Shown: positions 35,709 to 44,375 of the stretch, piece after piece
Position numbering within the stretch: the stretch's first letter is position 1
Layout: the number at the start of each line of letters is the position of its first letter
Origin: JALYLC01 sp963743275
Lineage (GTDB): Bacteria; Actinomycetota; Thermoleophilia; Gaiellales; JALYLC01
NCBI GenBank assembly: GCA_963743275.1
Contig: CAVUPB010000006.1
Span: 62,001-126,000, forward strand
Reading direction: 5' to 3'
Length of the DNA: 64,000 bases
The notes under the pieces: model-generated
Seen by the model: the letters and a program-made list of their open reading frames with translations, nothing else
Told to the model about the DNA's origin: nothing
Databases searched by the model: none
Made by a program: the position numbers and the translations under genes

Positions 35709-37703
35709 TCAGGCGCCGACGGTGAACGCGATCGATTTCGCGAGCCGCTTCCCGATGCCGATCGCGCAGCGCCACGCACCCGCCGGCAGCGGCGGGCCGT
35801 CCGGCAGCGTGTAGAGCGTGGAGTCGATCACGCGGAAGGATCGCTTCTTCGCGCGCCACACGACCCGCTTGCCGTGGTACCAGGTGACGACGACCTGCCG
35901 GCCGTGCTTGGGCTTGGCCGCGAACACGAAGCGCGCGCGCACCGCGTGCTGCGTTCGGCCGAGCGCCGAGACGGCGGCCCGCCGGACGACGCCCTCGGGG
36001 GGCGCGCGCAACCTGAATGTGTGTGCGGCCGTCACCGTCTGCCCGAGCGCGTCGGTCGCGCGGATGCGAACCGACCAGCGGCCGGGCACGGAGCTCGACG
36101 GCAGTGCCATTGCGATCGACAGGTTCATGCGGGGCGAGAACTTCCACGTGAGCGCGGCCGAGCCGTCGGGCCGGAGCAGGGCGACCGAGCCGCTCAGCTT
36201 CCCCGCGCCGAGGCGCGCGTGCACGCGCACGAAGCCGTCGACCCGGCTGACGCGCCACGTCGCCACGGCTCTGGCCGAGAAGCCCGTGACGCGGGGCCCG
36301 GGGCACGCGGCGCCGCCCGGCGGCACGACCTGCCCGCGGCAGCGCGCCGGCGCAAGGGCCGTGGCGCTCATTCCCGCGGCCTCCCCGGTGGCCGGCGCGG
36401 TCGCCGTCAGGTGCGGCGGCGATCCGTCGAAGCGCACGGCCACGCCCCTGCACGCTCCGTCGCACTGGCCGGTCTGCGCGACGAGCAGGGCGTCGCCCGC
36501 CGTCGAGGCCAGAAACGCCCTCGGCACGTAGTCCTCGCCGGCGCCGGTGATCGCCGCGTACGCGGGGAGCCAGGCGCCGCCGGGCGGGCGTGCTCGCACG
36601 GCGAGCGCGAAGCCCTCGCGAAACGCGGCCATGACCGTGCCGTCGTGGAGGACGGCCATCTGCGCGTCGTGATACGCGCCCGGAGCGGTCGCGGGCGTGC
36701 TCGTGAGGAGGTCGGGCCCGAGCCATGTCCCGCCAGGCGTCATGCCGAAGGCCTCGAGGCTGCTCGTGCCCGTACCCGCGTCGAACTGCCACGCGCCGAG
36801 CCAGATGCCCCCGTCGGGGCCCGCCGCCGTCGTGACGCCCTCGACCACTGGATCGGATGCCGGAATCAGCTCGTGCGCCGGGCCCCAGACATGCGTCCCC
36901 GGGTCACGGATCCACGCCGCGAGCGCCGAGGTCTGATCCGGGCCGGCAAGCAGGACGACGCCGGCGGGCGCGACCTGGAGCGCCGAGATGTCCCCGCTGC
37001 GCGCCGTGTGCTCGGCCGTGAAGGCGCCGTCCTGCGTCGAGCCCACAGCGACGAGATCCTCGCCGCTGACGGAATCGACCCAGGCGACCGCCACCTCCCC
37101 GGAGGGCAGATGCGAGAAGCGCCACGTGCCCGCCGTGCCGTCGAATCCGCCGATCGCCGCCGCGGCAGGCGCCCAGGCGCCGTTCGGCGCGCGGTGCGCG
37201 TACTCGAGCGTGCTCAGCGTCGGAGAGACCTGGCGCGCCCAGAACGCAACCGCGCTCCCGTCGTCGGCGACCGCGACCCTGATGGCGGTGACCCCGGCGA
37301 CGTCTGCCGGCGAGAGCTCGACCGGTGCGCCCCACCCCGACGGCCCCCGCGTCGCCGCCAGCACGCGCGTCTCGCCCGCGACGACCTCGGAGTACGCCGC
37401 ATACGCCGTGCCGGCGCCGTCGATGCCGACGTCGATCGACTGCGCCTGCGGAACGCCGTCGTCCGCCGACCAGGCACCGCCCGCCGGACGCAGCTCGAGC
37501 GACGCGGCGCCGGCGCTCGACCACGTCACCGAGGCATCGCCGCCGGCCCCGAGCGCAGCCCCGAGCACGTTCACGGCGGGGACGGCCAGCGAGCCGGATG
37601 CGATCACCTCCGGGGGCAGCCACGCGCCTGCGAGCGCCGGCGCTGCCTGCGCGCTCCCGGCGACGCATGTCACCGCGATCGCAGCCACGGCCAGGCGGAG
37701 CAT
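35709..37703 (-). CDS. Large secreted beta-rich protein
   Basis: A 664-residue exported protein of unknown function. It has a Sec signal (LRLAVAAIAVTCVAGSAQAA) and about 430 residues of repeated short units. These carry W-x-P/A-x-x-L and G-x-x-V-A-A-W/F-type strands (VTWSSAGAASLELRP, GEVAVAWVDSVSG, GTVMAAFREGFALAVR), suggesting a beta-propeller. Two cysteine pairs (QCDGAC and RCRGQVVPPGGAAC) follow, then Ig-like and basic C-terminal strands. It follows the proline-rich membrane protein by 20 bp on the same strand and converges on the LuxR/AAA gene. Confidence 0.7.
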   Translation of the reverse strand: MLRLAVAAIAVTCVAGSAQAAPALAGAWLPPEVIASGSLAVPAVNVLGAALGAGGDASVTWSSAGAASLELRPAGGAWSADDGVPQAQSIDVGIDGAGTAYAAYSEVVAGETRVLAATRGPSGWGAPVELSPADVAGVTAIRVAVADDGSAVAFWARQVSPTLSTLEYAHRAPNGAWAPAAAAIGGFDGTAGTWRFSHLPSGEVAVAWVDSVSGEDLVAVGSTQDGAFTAEHTARSGDISALQVAPAGVVLLAGPDQTSALAAWIRDPGTHVWGPAHELIPASDPVVEGVTTAAGPDGGIWLGAWQFDAGTGTSSLEAFGMTPGGTWLGPDLLTSTPATAPGAYHDAQMAVLHDGTVMAAFREGFALAVRARPPGGAWLPAYAAITGAGEDYVPRAFLASTAGDALLVAQTGQCDGACRGVAVRFDGSPPHLTATAPATGEAAGMSATALAPARCRGQVVPPGGAACPGPRVTGFSARAVATWRVSRVDGFVRVHARLGAGKLSGSVALLRPDGSAALTWKFSPRMNLSIAMALPSSSVPGRWSVRIRATDALGQTVTAAHTFRLRAPPEGVVRRAAVSALGRTQHAVRARFVFAAKPKHGRQVVVTWYHGKRVVWRAKKRSFRVIDSTLYTLPDGPPLPAGAWRCAIGIGKRLAKSIAFTVGA

Positions 37704-37723
37704 GCGAGGCCGCGCGTCGCGCA

Positions 37724-38227
37724 CTACGAGTGCTCGTGGAATACCGGCACCTGCGGCGGCGGAGCCGGCGGCGCCGGCAGAGGCTTCGGCGGGAAGCCCG
37801 CCGAGCCGCCCTTGGCGGGCGACGCCGGCGAACCCGGCGGGGCGGCCGGACGCGGCGGCGCCGGCGGAGCCGGCGCGGCGGGCGGGGCAGGCGCGAGCGA
37901 CGGGATGGCGGCGACGACGTCGACCGCCCGGCCCGGCGCCGGACGGGTCGCGAGCGGCCGTGCCGCCGCGCCGACGGCCTGAATCCGGACCGTCGTGGTG
38001 GCGGGCGACCTCACGGCCTCGCCGTGTGCGAGAGCGCGCCCGGCTGTGAACGCGACGGCGAAGCCGGCCAGCATGGCGCCGGCGACCCACACGCGGCGCG
38101 AGCGCCGGTGAACCCGGACCGCGTCGTGGCGTCCGGCGGTGCGCATCAGCGATATCACGGTACGCGGCAATTCGCGATGGATGGCATCGAGTCCTCCGGG
38201 GGGCTGCATTCCGGCGGGCGGGCGCAT
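37724..38227 (-). CDS. Single-pass membrane protein with Pro/Ala-rich extracellular tail
   Basis: About 167 residues. A basic cytoplasmic start is followed by one membrane helix (WVAGAMLAGFAVAFTAGRAL). A long, low-complexity Pro/Ala/Gly tail (residues about 105-160, APAPPAAPAPPAPPRPAAPP) should be outside the cell and could span the wall. Start is uncertain: 38227 or 38146. It is divergent from a receptor-type Ser/Thr kinase and upstream of a secreted protein, suggesting an envelope-related set. Function unknown. Confidence 0.6.
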   Translation of the reverse strand: MRPPAGMQPPGGLDAIHRELPRTVISLMRTAGRHDAVRVHRRSRRVWVAGAMLAGFAVAFTAGRALAHGEAVRSPATTTVRIQAVGAAARPLATRPAPGRAVDVVAAIPSLAPAPPAAPAPPAPPRPAAPPGSPASPAKGGSAGFPPKPLPAPPAPPPQVPVFHEHS

Positions 38228-38247
38228 TCCGCGCGCTGCGCACCGTC

Positions 38248-40152
38248 GTGCAGGTACCGATGCACCGGGAAGCGAACTCTCGGCGTGTGAGCGGACACGC
38301 CGTCATCGCGGACGCCCTCATCGGGGCGACGTTCGGTCGCCGCTACCGCATCGATCGCCTCATCGGCGCGGGGCCCACCGGCCGCGTGTACGAGGCCGAG
38401 CACCTGCACCTGCACCGCCGGGTCGCACTCAAGATCCTGCACCGCGAGCTCGCCGAGGACGTCGACCTGCGCGCGCGCTTCATGCGCGAGCCCTTGCGGG
38501 CCGCCGCGACCGGGCACCCGCACGTCATCCCGGTCATCGACGCGAACGCCGAGGACGGGCGGCTCTACATCGTGATGGAGCTCGTCGAGGGGACGGACCT
38601 GCGGAACCTGCTGCGCGAGTCCGGGCCCCTCGAGCCGGGGCGCGCGCTCGGCCTCCTCTCGCAGGTCGCCGCCGGCCTCGACGCAGCGCACGCGGACGGC
38701 CTCGTGCATCGCGACATCAAGCCCGAGAACATCCTCCTCGGCGCCGACGGCGCGGTCTTCCTGACCGACTTCGGCCTGGCGCGCAGCACCGGCCGCCCCG
38801 GCATGCCGGCGTATGCGGCTCCCGAGCAGTGCGAGGGAGCGGTCGTGGACGCGCGGTCCGACCTCTACAGCTTCGCGTGCGTCGTCTTCGAGTGTCTCAC
38901 GGGGAATCAGCCGTTCGCGCGTGCGTCCGGCGCCGAGACGGCGCGCGCACACCTCGCGGAGGCTCCTCCACCGGTCGCGAGCTTCCGGCCCTCGCTCCCC
39001 CGCGCGCTCGACGACGTCATGGAACGCGCGCTGGCGAAGGCCCCGAGCCTGCGCTTCGCGACGGCCGGCGACCTCGTCGAGACGGTGCGCGCGGCGCTCG
39101 GAGCGAGCGAGGCCGTCCGAGCCCCACGTCGAGCGCCGGTACGACCGGAGCCGGCGGGCGAAGCGCGCGTGCACGTGACGCGTGCGCGCCGGCGCACGCC
39201 GCCCGGCCTCGGCGCGCTCATCGGCATCCCTGCGGCGGTCGCCATCGGCCTCGTCGCGGCCTTTGCGACCCACGGCAAGGCGACCGCAGCACCGTCGCCG
39301 CCGGTGACGCACGTCAAGCCGCCGCTCGTGCTCCGCTCGTCCGAGGTACGCGTCTCCGTTCCCGCCGACTGGTCGCGACGGCCGCTCCCGGCGGTCATCG
39401 GCCGCCTCGGGCTGCGCTCCGCGATCGCGGTGGCGCCCGCCGAGCGGTCGCGAGGCATGGTCGTCGTCGCAAGCTCCAGCGCCGCGGCGCTCACGCCCCG
39501 CCTGCTGACGCCGGAGCTCGCGCAGGCGGCACGGGGCCGCGCGGGCACGCGCCTGCGGCTCGGCGAGCTCGAAGGCTTGCGCTACGCGAGCCTCGCACTC
39601 ACGGGGCTCGCGAGCGACGCCGTCGTCTACGCGATCCCGGCGGATCGCCGCGTGCTGCTCGTGACCTGCCTGCCCGCCACGCAGCCGGCGGCGGCGTTCC
39701 TGGCGGCGTGCGAGCGCATCGCCTCGACGGCGCGACCCGTGCAGGGCCGCGTCGTGCGCGTCGTCTCGAGCACCGCCTACGCAGCCGGCCTCGCAGCGGC
39801 GCTCGCGCACCTGCAGACGCGCGCCGCGCGCGCCCACGCACGGCTGGCACATGCCCGGACGCGCGCGGCGCAGGCCACGGCGGCCGGGGCCGCGGCGAAG
39901 GCATACGGAGACGCGGCGCGCGCGCTCGGCCGCCTCGATCCCCTCCCGCAGGTAACCCTCCTGCAGCGAGCCCTGATCGCCGACGTGCGCGCCGCGGCGA
40001 AGGGCTACGCCGGCCTGGTGCGCGCGGCGCGCACGGGCAAGGGCGCGGCCTGGAGCGTCTCCGCGCACGGGGTGCGCACGGCCGAGACGCTCACCGGTCG
40101 TGCCGCCGCGGCGCTGCGCGCCGCGGTGATCCTGCCGCGCACGAGCGCCTGA
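38248..40152 (+). CDS. Receptor-type Ser/Thr protein kinase
   Basis: A 634-residue PknB-like kinase. Glycine loop LIGAGPTGRVYEAEH, catalytic lysine K62 (VALKIL), HRD aspartate D156 (VHRDIKPEN) and DFG D174 are all present, so it should be active. The segment between DFG and APEQ is short (FGLARSTGRPGMPAYAAPEQ) and contains just one Ser-Thr pair as possible phosphosites. After a basic juxtamembrane stretch there is one helix (GALIGIPAAVAIGLVAAFAT). An outer domain of about 280 residues ends in an Ala/Arg-rich coiled-coil-like region. GTG 38248, ATG 38260 and GTG 38287 are possible starts. Confidence 0.88.
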   Translation: MQVPMHREANSRRVSGHAVIADALIGATFGRRYRIDRLIGAGPTGRVYEAEHLHLHRRVALKILHRELAEDVDLRARFMREPLRAAATGHPHVIPVIDANAEDGRLYIVMELVEGTDLRNLLRESGPLEPGRALGLLSQVAAGLDAAHADGLVHRDIKPENILLGADGAVFLTDFGLARSTGRPGMPAYAAPEQCEGAVVDARSDLYSFACVVFECLTGNQPFARASGAETARAHLAEAPPPVASFRPSLPRALDDVMERALAKAPSLRFATAGDLVETVRAALGASEAVRAPRRAPVRPEPAGEARVHVTRARRRTPPGLGALIGIPAAVAIGLVAAFATHGKATAAPSPPVTHVKPPLVLRSSEVRVSVPADWSRRPLPAVIGRLGLRSAIAVAPAERSRGMVVVASSSAAALTPRLLTPELAQAARGRAGTRLRLGELEGLRYASLALTGLASDAVVYAIPADRRVLLVTCLPATQPAAAFLAACERIASTARPVQGRVVRVVSSTAYAAGLAAALAHLQTRAARAHARLAHARTRAAQATAAGAAAKAYGDAARALGRLDPLPQVTLLQRALIADVRAAAKGYAGLVRAARTGKGAAWSVSAHGVRTAETLTGRAAAALRAAVILPRTSA

Positions 40153-40250
40153 CGCAGCCCGCGGGCGCTCGAGCTCCGAACGGGTGATCGTGCAGCCCTC
40201 GAAGGGCGCATACCGCAACCGCTATTGCGCGGGATGGGCGCGGGCGCCGT

Positions 40251-40751
40251 GTGCCCGATGTGGAGGGGATGCGACGGACCGCCCGGACGCTCGTGGTCAG
40301 CCTCACGCTCCTCGCCGTACCCGCCTTCGCGAGCGCCGGCACGTTCGCGCCCGCGCCGGGGAGCGAACAGCAGGTGCTCGCGCTGCTCAACCAGGCTCGG
40401 CAGCAGCACGGCCTCCCCGGGCTCGTGCTGAGCGCTCCGCTGCGCACCGCCGCGCGGGCGCACTCGGCCGACATGCTGCGCAACCGTTACTTCGATCACA
40501 ACTCGCCGACCGAGACGTTCGCGTCGCGCATGGCGCGCTACCTGTCGAGCCCCCTGGTCGGCGAGACGATCGCGCGCGGCGTGGGCGCGGGCGGCTCGCC
40601 GGTCGCGCTCGTGAGCCAGTGGATGCGCTCGCCGGAGCACCGCGCGATCATCCTGACGCCGGCGATGCGCCGCGTGGGGCTCGGCATCGCGGTCGGCACG
40701 TTCGGCGCCACGCGCAACGTGGTCATGGCGACGGCCGACTTCGCCGCCTGA
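40251..40751 (+). CDS. Secreted CAP-domain (SCP/YkwD-like) protein
   Basis: About 166 residues with a Sec signal (TARTLVVSLTLLAVPAFASA) and a compact CAP domain. Signatures are LLNQARQQHGLPGL, the histidine in ARAHSADML, FDHNSPTETFASRM, VGETIARG and WMRSPEHRAIIL. Bacterial CAP proteins are extracellular and of diverse, mostly unknown roles. The start could be GTG 40251 or ATG 40269. It converges on the potassium channel gene with an 8-bp gap. Confidence 0.85.
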   Translation: MPDVEGMRRTARTLVVSLTLLAVPAFASAGTFAPAPGSEQQVLALLNQARQQHGLPGLVLSAPLRTAARAHSADMLRNRYFDHNSPTETFASRMARYLSSPLVGETIARGVGAGGSPVALVSQWMRSPEHRAIILTPAMRRVGLGIAVGTFGATRNVVMATADFAA

Positions 40752-40759
40752 CGCGGCGT

Positions 40760-41782
40760 TCAGGCCGGCGTTGAACGGTCGCCGTGCAGCCGGGCGAGAT
40801 CGTCCTCGCTCGCGAGCACGATGACGATGTCGCCCGCCTCCAGGGGCTCGTCCAGCTCGGGGCCGACGACCACGCGCCCGGCGACGTGCCGGACTCCGAG
40901 CAGGGTCGCCTTGGGGACGCCGTCGAGCAACTGTCCGCACGTGCGGCCCGCGAGGCCGTTGCCCTCGTTGACCTCGAACTCCGCGAGCACCATGCCCTCG
41001 CTGTGGCGGCTCGCGAGCGTGTCCATGAAGTCCGTCGCGAGCGGCTGCAGGGCCGACAGCACCATGCGCCGGCCGCCCATGCTGTAGAGCGAGACCACGC
41101 GGTCGGCGCCCGCCAGGCGCAGCTTGTCGTCGTTGGCCGGGGCGGCCACGCGGGCGACGACGTAGCAGTCGGGGTTGACCGACTTCGCGGTCAGCGTGAT
41201 GTAGGTGTTGCCGGCGTCGCTGTCGCTCACGGCGAGCAGCGCGCGGGCGCGGGCCAGGCCGGCCGTCGCGAGCACGCGCTCGTCCTCGGCATCGCCCTCG
41301 ACGACGAAGTAGCGGAGCGCGCGCGCCGACTCCGCGCGCACGGGATCGCGGTCGATGACGACGAACGGCTCGTCGCGCTCGTTGAGCTCGCGCGCGACCT
41401 CCTCGCCCACGCGCCCGAAGCCGCAGACGACGAAGTGCCTCGACAGATGCGCGATCTCCAACTCGGTCCTCCTGCGGAAGAAGCGGCCGCGAAGGTCGCC
41501 CTCCAGTGTTTCCTGCACGACCAGCGTAAGCGTGTACAGCACCGTGCCGACGCCGAACAGGATCAAGCCGATGGTAAAGAGCTTCTCGGCGGTCCCGAAC
41601 GGCGTCACCTCGCGGAAGCCGACGGTGCTGAGCGTGGTCACCGACTGGTAGAGCGCGTCGACGAACGACATGCCCGAGATCGCCATGTAGCCGCCCGTGC
41701 CGACCGCGATCGCGAGCGCGACGCCTGCGAGCGCCCCTCGCAACCGGGCGCTCAGCGGCAGCGCGCGCATGAAGTCGTGCAC
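40760..41782 (-). CDS. Two-helix potassium channel with TrkA-N/TrkA-C domains, altered filter
   Basis: A 340-residue membrane protein. Helix 1 (LAGVALAIAVGTGGYMAI), pore segment (LYQSVTTLSTVGF) and helix 2 (TIGLILFGVGTVLYTLTLVV) are followed by a cytosolic NAD-binding RCK domain (VCGFGRVGEEVARELNE) and a TrkA-C domain (residues about 255-335). This is the layout of MthK/Kch-type channels. The usual filter TVG(Y/F)G reads TVGFR here (R57), so conductance or selectivity may be abnormal. GTG 41782 or ATG 41770 can serve as start; neither has a clear ribosome site. Confidence 0.83.
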   Translation of the reverse strand: MHDFMRALPLSARLRGALAGVALAIAVGTGGYMAISGMSFVDALYQSVTTLSTVGFREVTPFGTAEKLFTIGLILFGVGTVLYTLTLVVQETLEGDLRGRFFRRRTELEIAHLSRHFVVCGFGRVGEEVARELNERDEPFVVIDRDPVRAESARALRYFVVEGDAEDERVLATAGLARARALLAVSDSDAGNTYITLTAKSVNPDCYVVARVAAPANDDKLRLAGADRVVSLYSMGGRRMVLSALQPLATDFMDTLASRHSEGMVLAEFEVNEGNGLAGRTCGQLLDGVPKATLLGVRHVAGRVVVGPELDEPLEAGDIVIVLASEDDLARLHGDRSTPA

Positions 41783-41833
41783 GGGACCGATTCTAGGCCG
41801 CGGCCCACGAGCGCCCCGGATTCGCTCGAGGAG

Positions 41834-41839
41834 TAGGCT
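41834..41839 (+). promoter_or_regulatory. -10 box for a leaderless message (TAGGCT)
   Basis: TAGGCT ends exactly 6 bases before the GTG at 41846, so transcription should start on the start codon. The same hexamer and spacing occur at 57089-57094, and TATGTT has the same spacing at 60126-60131. Confidence 0.5.
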
Positions 41840-41845
41840 GACGGC

Positions 41846-43249
41846 GTGATCGAAACCACGGCCGTCTCGGAAGGCCGAGTCCGCGCCCGGAGCCTCTGGC
41901 TCGACGGCGTTCCCGGATCGCTCGCCCCGCGCGCGGCCCTCGCGGGCGAGATCGACTGCGACGTCGTCGTCGTCGGCGCCGGCCTGTGCGGGCTGTGGAC
42001 GGCCTACAGCCTCGCCGTCGCCGATCCGGGCCTGCGCGTCGTGCTCGTCGAGCGCGCGGTCGCGGGCTTCGGGCCGGCAGGGCGCAACGCCGGCTTCGTG
42101 TCGGCCGGGATCGCCGGCGAAGCGAGCGTCTACGCCCGCCGGCACGGCATGGGCGAGGTCGTGCGCGCCGAGCGGGCGATCATCGACACGATCGACCACG
42201 TCGGCGGCGTCGTCGAGCGCGAGGGGATCGACTGCGGCTGGGTCAAGGGCGGGTCGCTGCGCATCGCGACCTCGGCGCCGCAGCTCGCGCGCATCGAGCG
42301 GACGCTCGCGTCCAAGCGCGCGAAGGGCTGGACCGCCGACGACATGCACGCCGTGTCGGCCGCCGAGATCGGGGCGCGCGTGCGCGTCGAGGGCGTGCGC
42401 GGCGGGACGTTCACCCGGCACTGCGCCCGCGTCGATCCGGCCCGGCTCGCCCGCGGGCTCGCCGAGGCCTGCGTGCGCCGCGGCGTCACGCTCTACGAGG
42501 ACACGAACGCCGAGGCGATCGAGCCCGGGCGCGTGCGCTGCGCGGGCGGGGTCGTGCGCGCCGATGTCGTCGTGCGGGCGACCGAGTCGTACACGATCGC
42601 GCTGCCCGGCCAGCATCGCCGCTACCTGCCGGTCTACTCGCACATGATCGCGACCGAGCCGCTGCCGGACGCCGTCTGGGCCGAGCTCGGCTGGGGCGGC
42701 TGCGAGACGCTGGCCGACCAGCACCACCTCTTCGTCTACGCCCAGCGCACCCGCGACGGGCGCATCGCGTTCGGCGGCGCGGCCGCGCCGTACCATTTCG
42801 CGAGCGCGATCCGCGAGGCCGACGAGACGCGCCCGAAGGTCAGGGCGCGGCTCGAGGCGACGCTGCCCAGGCTCTTCCCGCCGGCCGCCGGCGCGCGCAT
42901 CACGCACTCCTGGGGCGGCCCGTTCGCGGTGCCTCGCGACTGGAGCATGGCGATCCGCTTCGACCGTGCGAGCGGCATGGCCGCCGCCGGGGGCTTCTCC
43001 GGGCACGGCCAGACCGCCGCCTGCCTCGCCGGCCGCACGCTCGCCGACCTGATCCTGCGGCGCGAGAGCGACCTCGTGACGCTGCCGTTCGTCGACCACG
43101 AAAGCCGTCAGTGGGAGCCCGAGCCGGTGCGGATGTTCGCCGCGCGCGGGATCTCGGGCCTGCTCGGCGCCGCCGACCGCTTCGAGGACCGCACGGACCG
43201 CGAGGCGCGCTTCGTCCGGCTCGTCGAGCGCTGGCTGCCGCCGCGCTGA
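41846..43249 (+). CDS. DAO-family FAD-dependent amine/amino-acid oxidase
   Basis: A 467-residue flavoprotein. The dinucleotide motif is VVVGAGLCGLWTAYSLA at about residue 36, and the FAD-domain continuation is GRNAGFVSAG. Later blocks MIATEPLPDAVWAELGW and AAAGGFSGHGQTAACLAGRT resemble gamma-glutamylputrescine/glycine-type oxidases. Lying at the head of a betaine/dimethylglycine locus, it likely oxidises a secondary amine or an N-methylated amino acid. The exact substrate is not evident. Probably leaderless. Confidence 0.83.
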   Translation: MIETTAVSEGRVRARSLWLDGVPGSLAPRAALAGEIDCDVVVVGAGLCGLWTAYSLAVADPGLRVVLVERAVAGFGPAGRNAGFVSAGIAGEASVYARRHGMGEVVRAERAIIDTIDHVGGVVEREGIDCGWVKGGSLRIATSAPQLARIERTLASKRAKGWTADDMHAVSAAEIGARVRVEGVRGGTFTRHCARVDPARLARGLAEACVRRGVTLYEDTNAEAIEPGRVRCAGGVVRADVVVRATESYTIALPGQHRRYLPVYSHMIATEPLPDAVWAELGWGGCETLADQHHLFVYAQRTRDGRIAFGGAAAPYHFASAIREADETRPKVRARLEATLPRLFPPAAGARITHSWGGPFAVPRDWSMAIRFDRASGMAAAGGFSGHGQTAACLAGRTLADLILRRESDLVTLPFVDHESRQWEPEPVRMFAARGISGLLGAADRFEDRTDREARFVRLVERWLPPR

Positions 43250-43321
43250 ACGAACGTGTGCGGACCGGCCGCCGGCGCAGTATCGTTGCCGCGCCGATGA
43301 TGACCGTCGTGAGGAGACGTG

Positions 43322-43927
43322 GTGGCTGAGGTCGCGGACACTGCCGTGGCGATTCCCGGGCGGCCCCTCGCGCGCCCGGACTTCTCGATCGTCCCCGTGA
43401 AGGCCATCCCGATCGTCGGCGTGGTGCTCGCCGGCCTCGTCGTGGCGATCGCGTCCAACCGCCTGTGGGCGCTCGACTTCTACCACGTGGTCGGCGGTGG
43501 TCTGTGGACCGGCGTCGACCTCTTCGTCGGATTCGTGATCGGGCCGATCATCGGCCGGATGTCCATCCCGGCGCGCGTCGAGTTCTCGACGCGCTTCATG
43601 CCGAAGATGCTCCTGCTGATGCCGACGCTCGTGACGATGACACTCGCCTCCGGATGGCAGCTCGCGCGCCACGTCGGCAACCTCCAGGCCGGCGCCCCCG
43701 CGCACCACTGGCTGATCGCCTCGTACATCGTCGTCGGCATCATGGCCGTCGTCGCGATCGGCGTGCTCGAGCCCGCCAACCTCACCGTCCTGTTCGAGCT
43801 CAAGAAGCCCCAGCCGGACGGGGAGCTGATCGCGCGCCAGATGCGCCGGTTCATCTACACGGCGGGCGTGACCGGCGTGATGCAGGTCGCGACGCTCGTG
43901 ATCATGACCTACCTCGCGACGCTATGA
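43322..43927 (+). CDS. DUF2269-like integral membrane protein
   Basis: A 201-residue membrane protein with hydrophobic helices near 28-46, 52-72, 93-112, 129-147 and 180-198. The motif LDFYHVVGGGLWTGVDLF, a histidine followed by a glycine run at the start of helix 2, resembles DUF2269/CopD-like membrane proteins. The GAGGAG ribosome site favours GTG 43322 over GTG 43319. It overlaps the next gene by 4 bp (ATGA) and so is co-translated with a second small membrane protein. Function unknown. Confidence 0.7.
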   Translation: MAEVADTAVAIPGRPLARPDFSIVPVKAIPIVGVVLAGLVVAIASNRLWALDFYHVVGGGLWTGVDLFVGFVIGPIIGRMSIPARVEFSTRFMPKMLLLMPTLVTMTLASGWQLARHVGNLQAGAPAHHWLIASYIVVGIMAVVAIGVLEPANLTVLFELKKPQPDGELIARQMRRFIYTAGVTGVMQVATLVIMTYLATL

Positions 43928-44322
43928 GCGAGCGCCGCCTGCCCCCCGTCGCGGAGCTCGCCGTCGGCACGCTCGTGCTCGCGGTGATCTCCGCGATCGT
44001 GATCGCCGGGAACGTCCCGCACGACCCGCCGTTCGCGCTCGTGATCGCCCTGCTCGGCGGCTCCGGGCTCCTGCTCGCCGCGGCCGTCCTGCTGCTCGCG
44101 CGCACGCGTGACTTCGCCTGGCGGCCGTTCTTCCTCGTCGCGCGCTGGTCGCTCGTCGGCTACATCGTGATCGCCGGGATGATCGAGCTCGTCTTCATCC
44201 GCAACCACACGCCCGGCCCCCAGCTGGCGGCCATGAGCACCATGCTCGCGCTGTTCGCCGTGGACGTCCCGCTGCTGCTCGGCTTCAGCGTGGCCCGCTA
44301 CCAGCGGGCCGCCGCCGACTGA
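43924..44322 (+). CDS. Small four-helix membrane protein coupled to the preceding gene
   Basis: A 132-residue protein beginning with ATG inside the upstream stop (ATGA). Four hydrophobic helices are apparent (about 13-28, 36-56, 68-88 and 100-120), with one histidine-bearing loop (IRNHTPGPQ). I recognise no family. The coupling implies that it forms a complex with the DUF2269-like protein. Confidence 0.65.
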   Translation: MSERRLPPVAELAVGTLVLAVISAIVIAGNVPHDPPFALVIALLGGSGLLLAAAVLLLARTRDFAWRPFFLVARWSLVGYIVIAGMIELVFIRNHTPGPQLAAMSTMLALFAVDVPLLLGFSVARYQRAAAD

Positions 44323-44375
44323 CGCGACCGGCGCGCTTGCTCTAGGCTGGGCACCCTCGGAAACCGGGAGGGACC

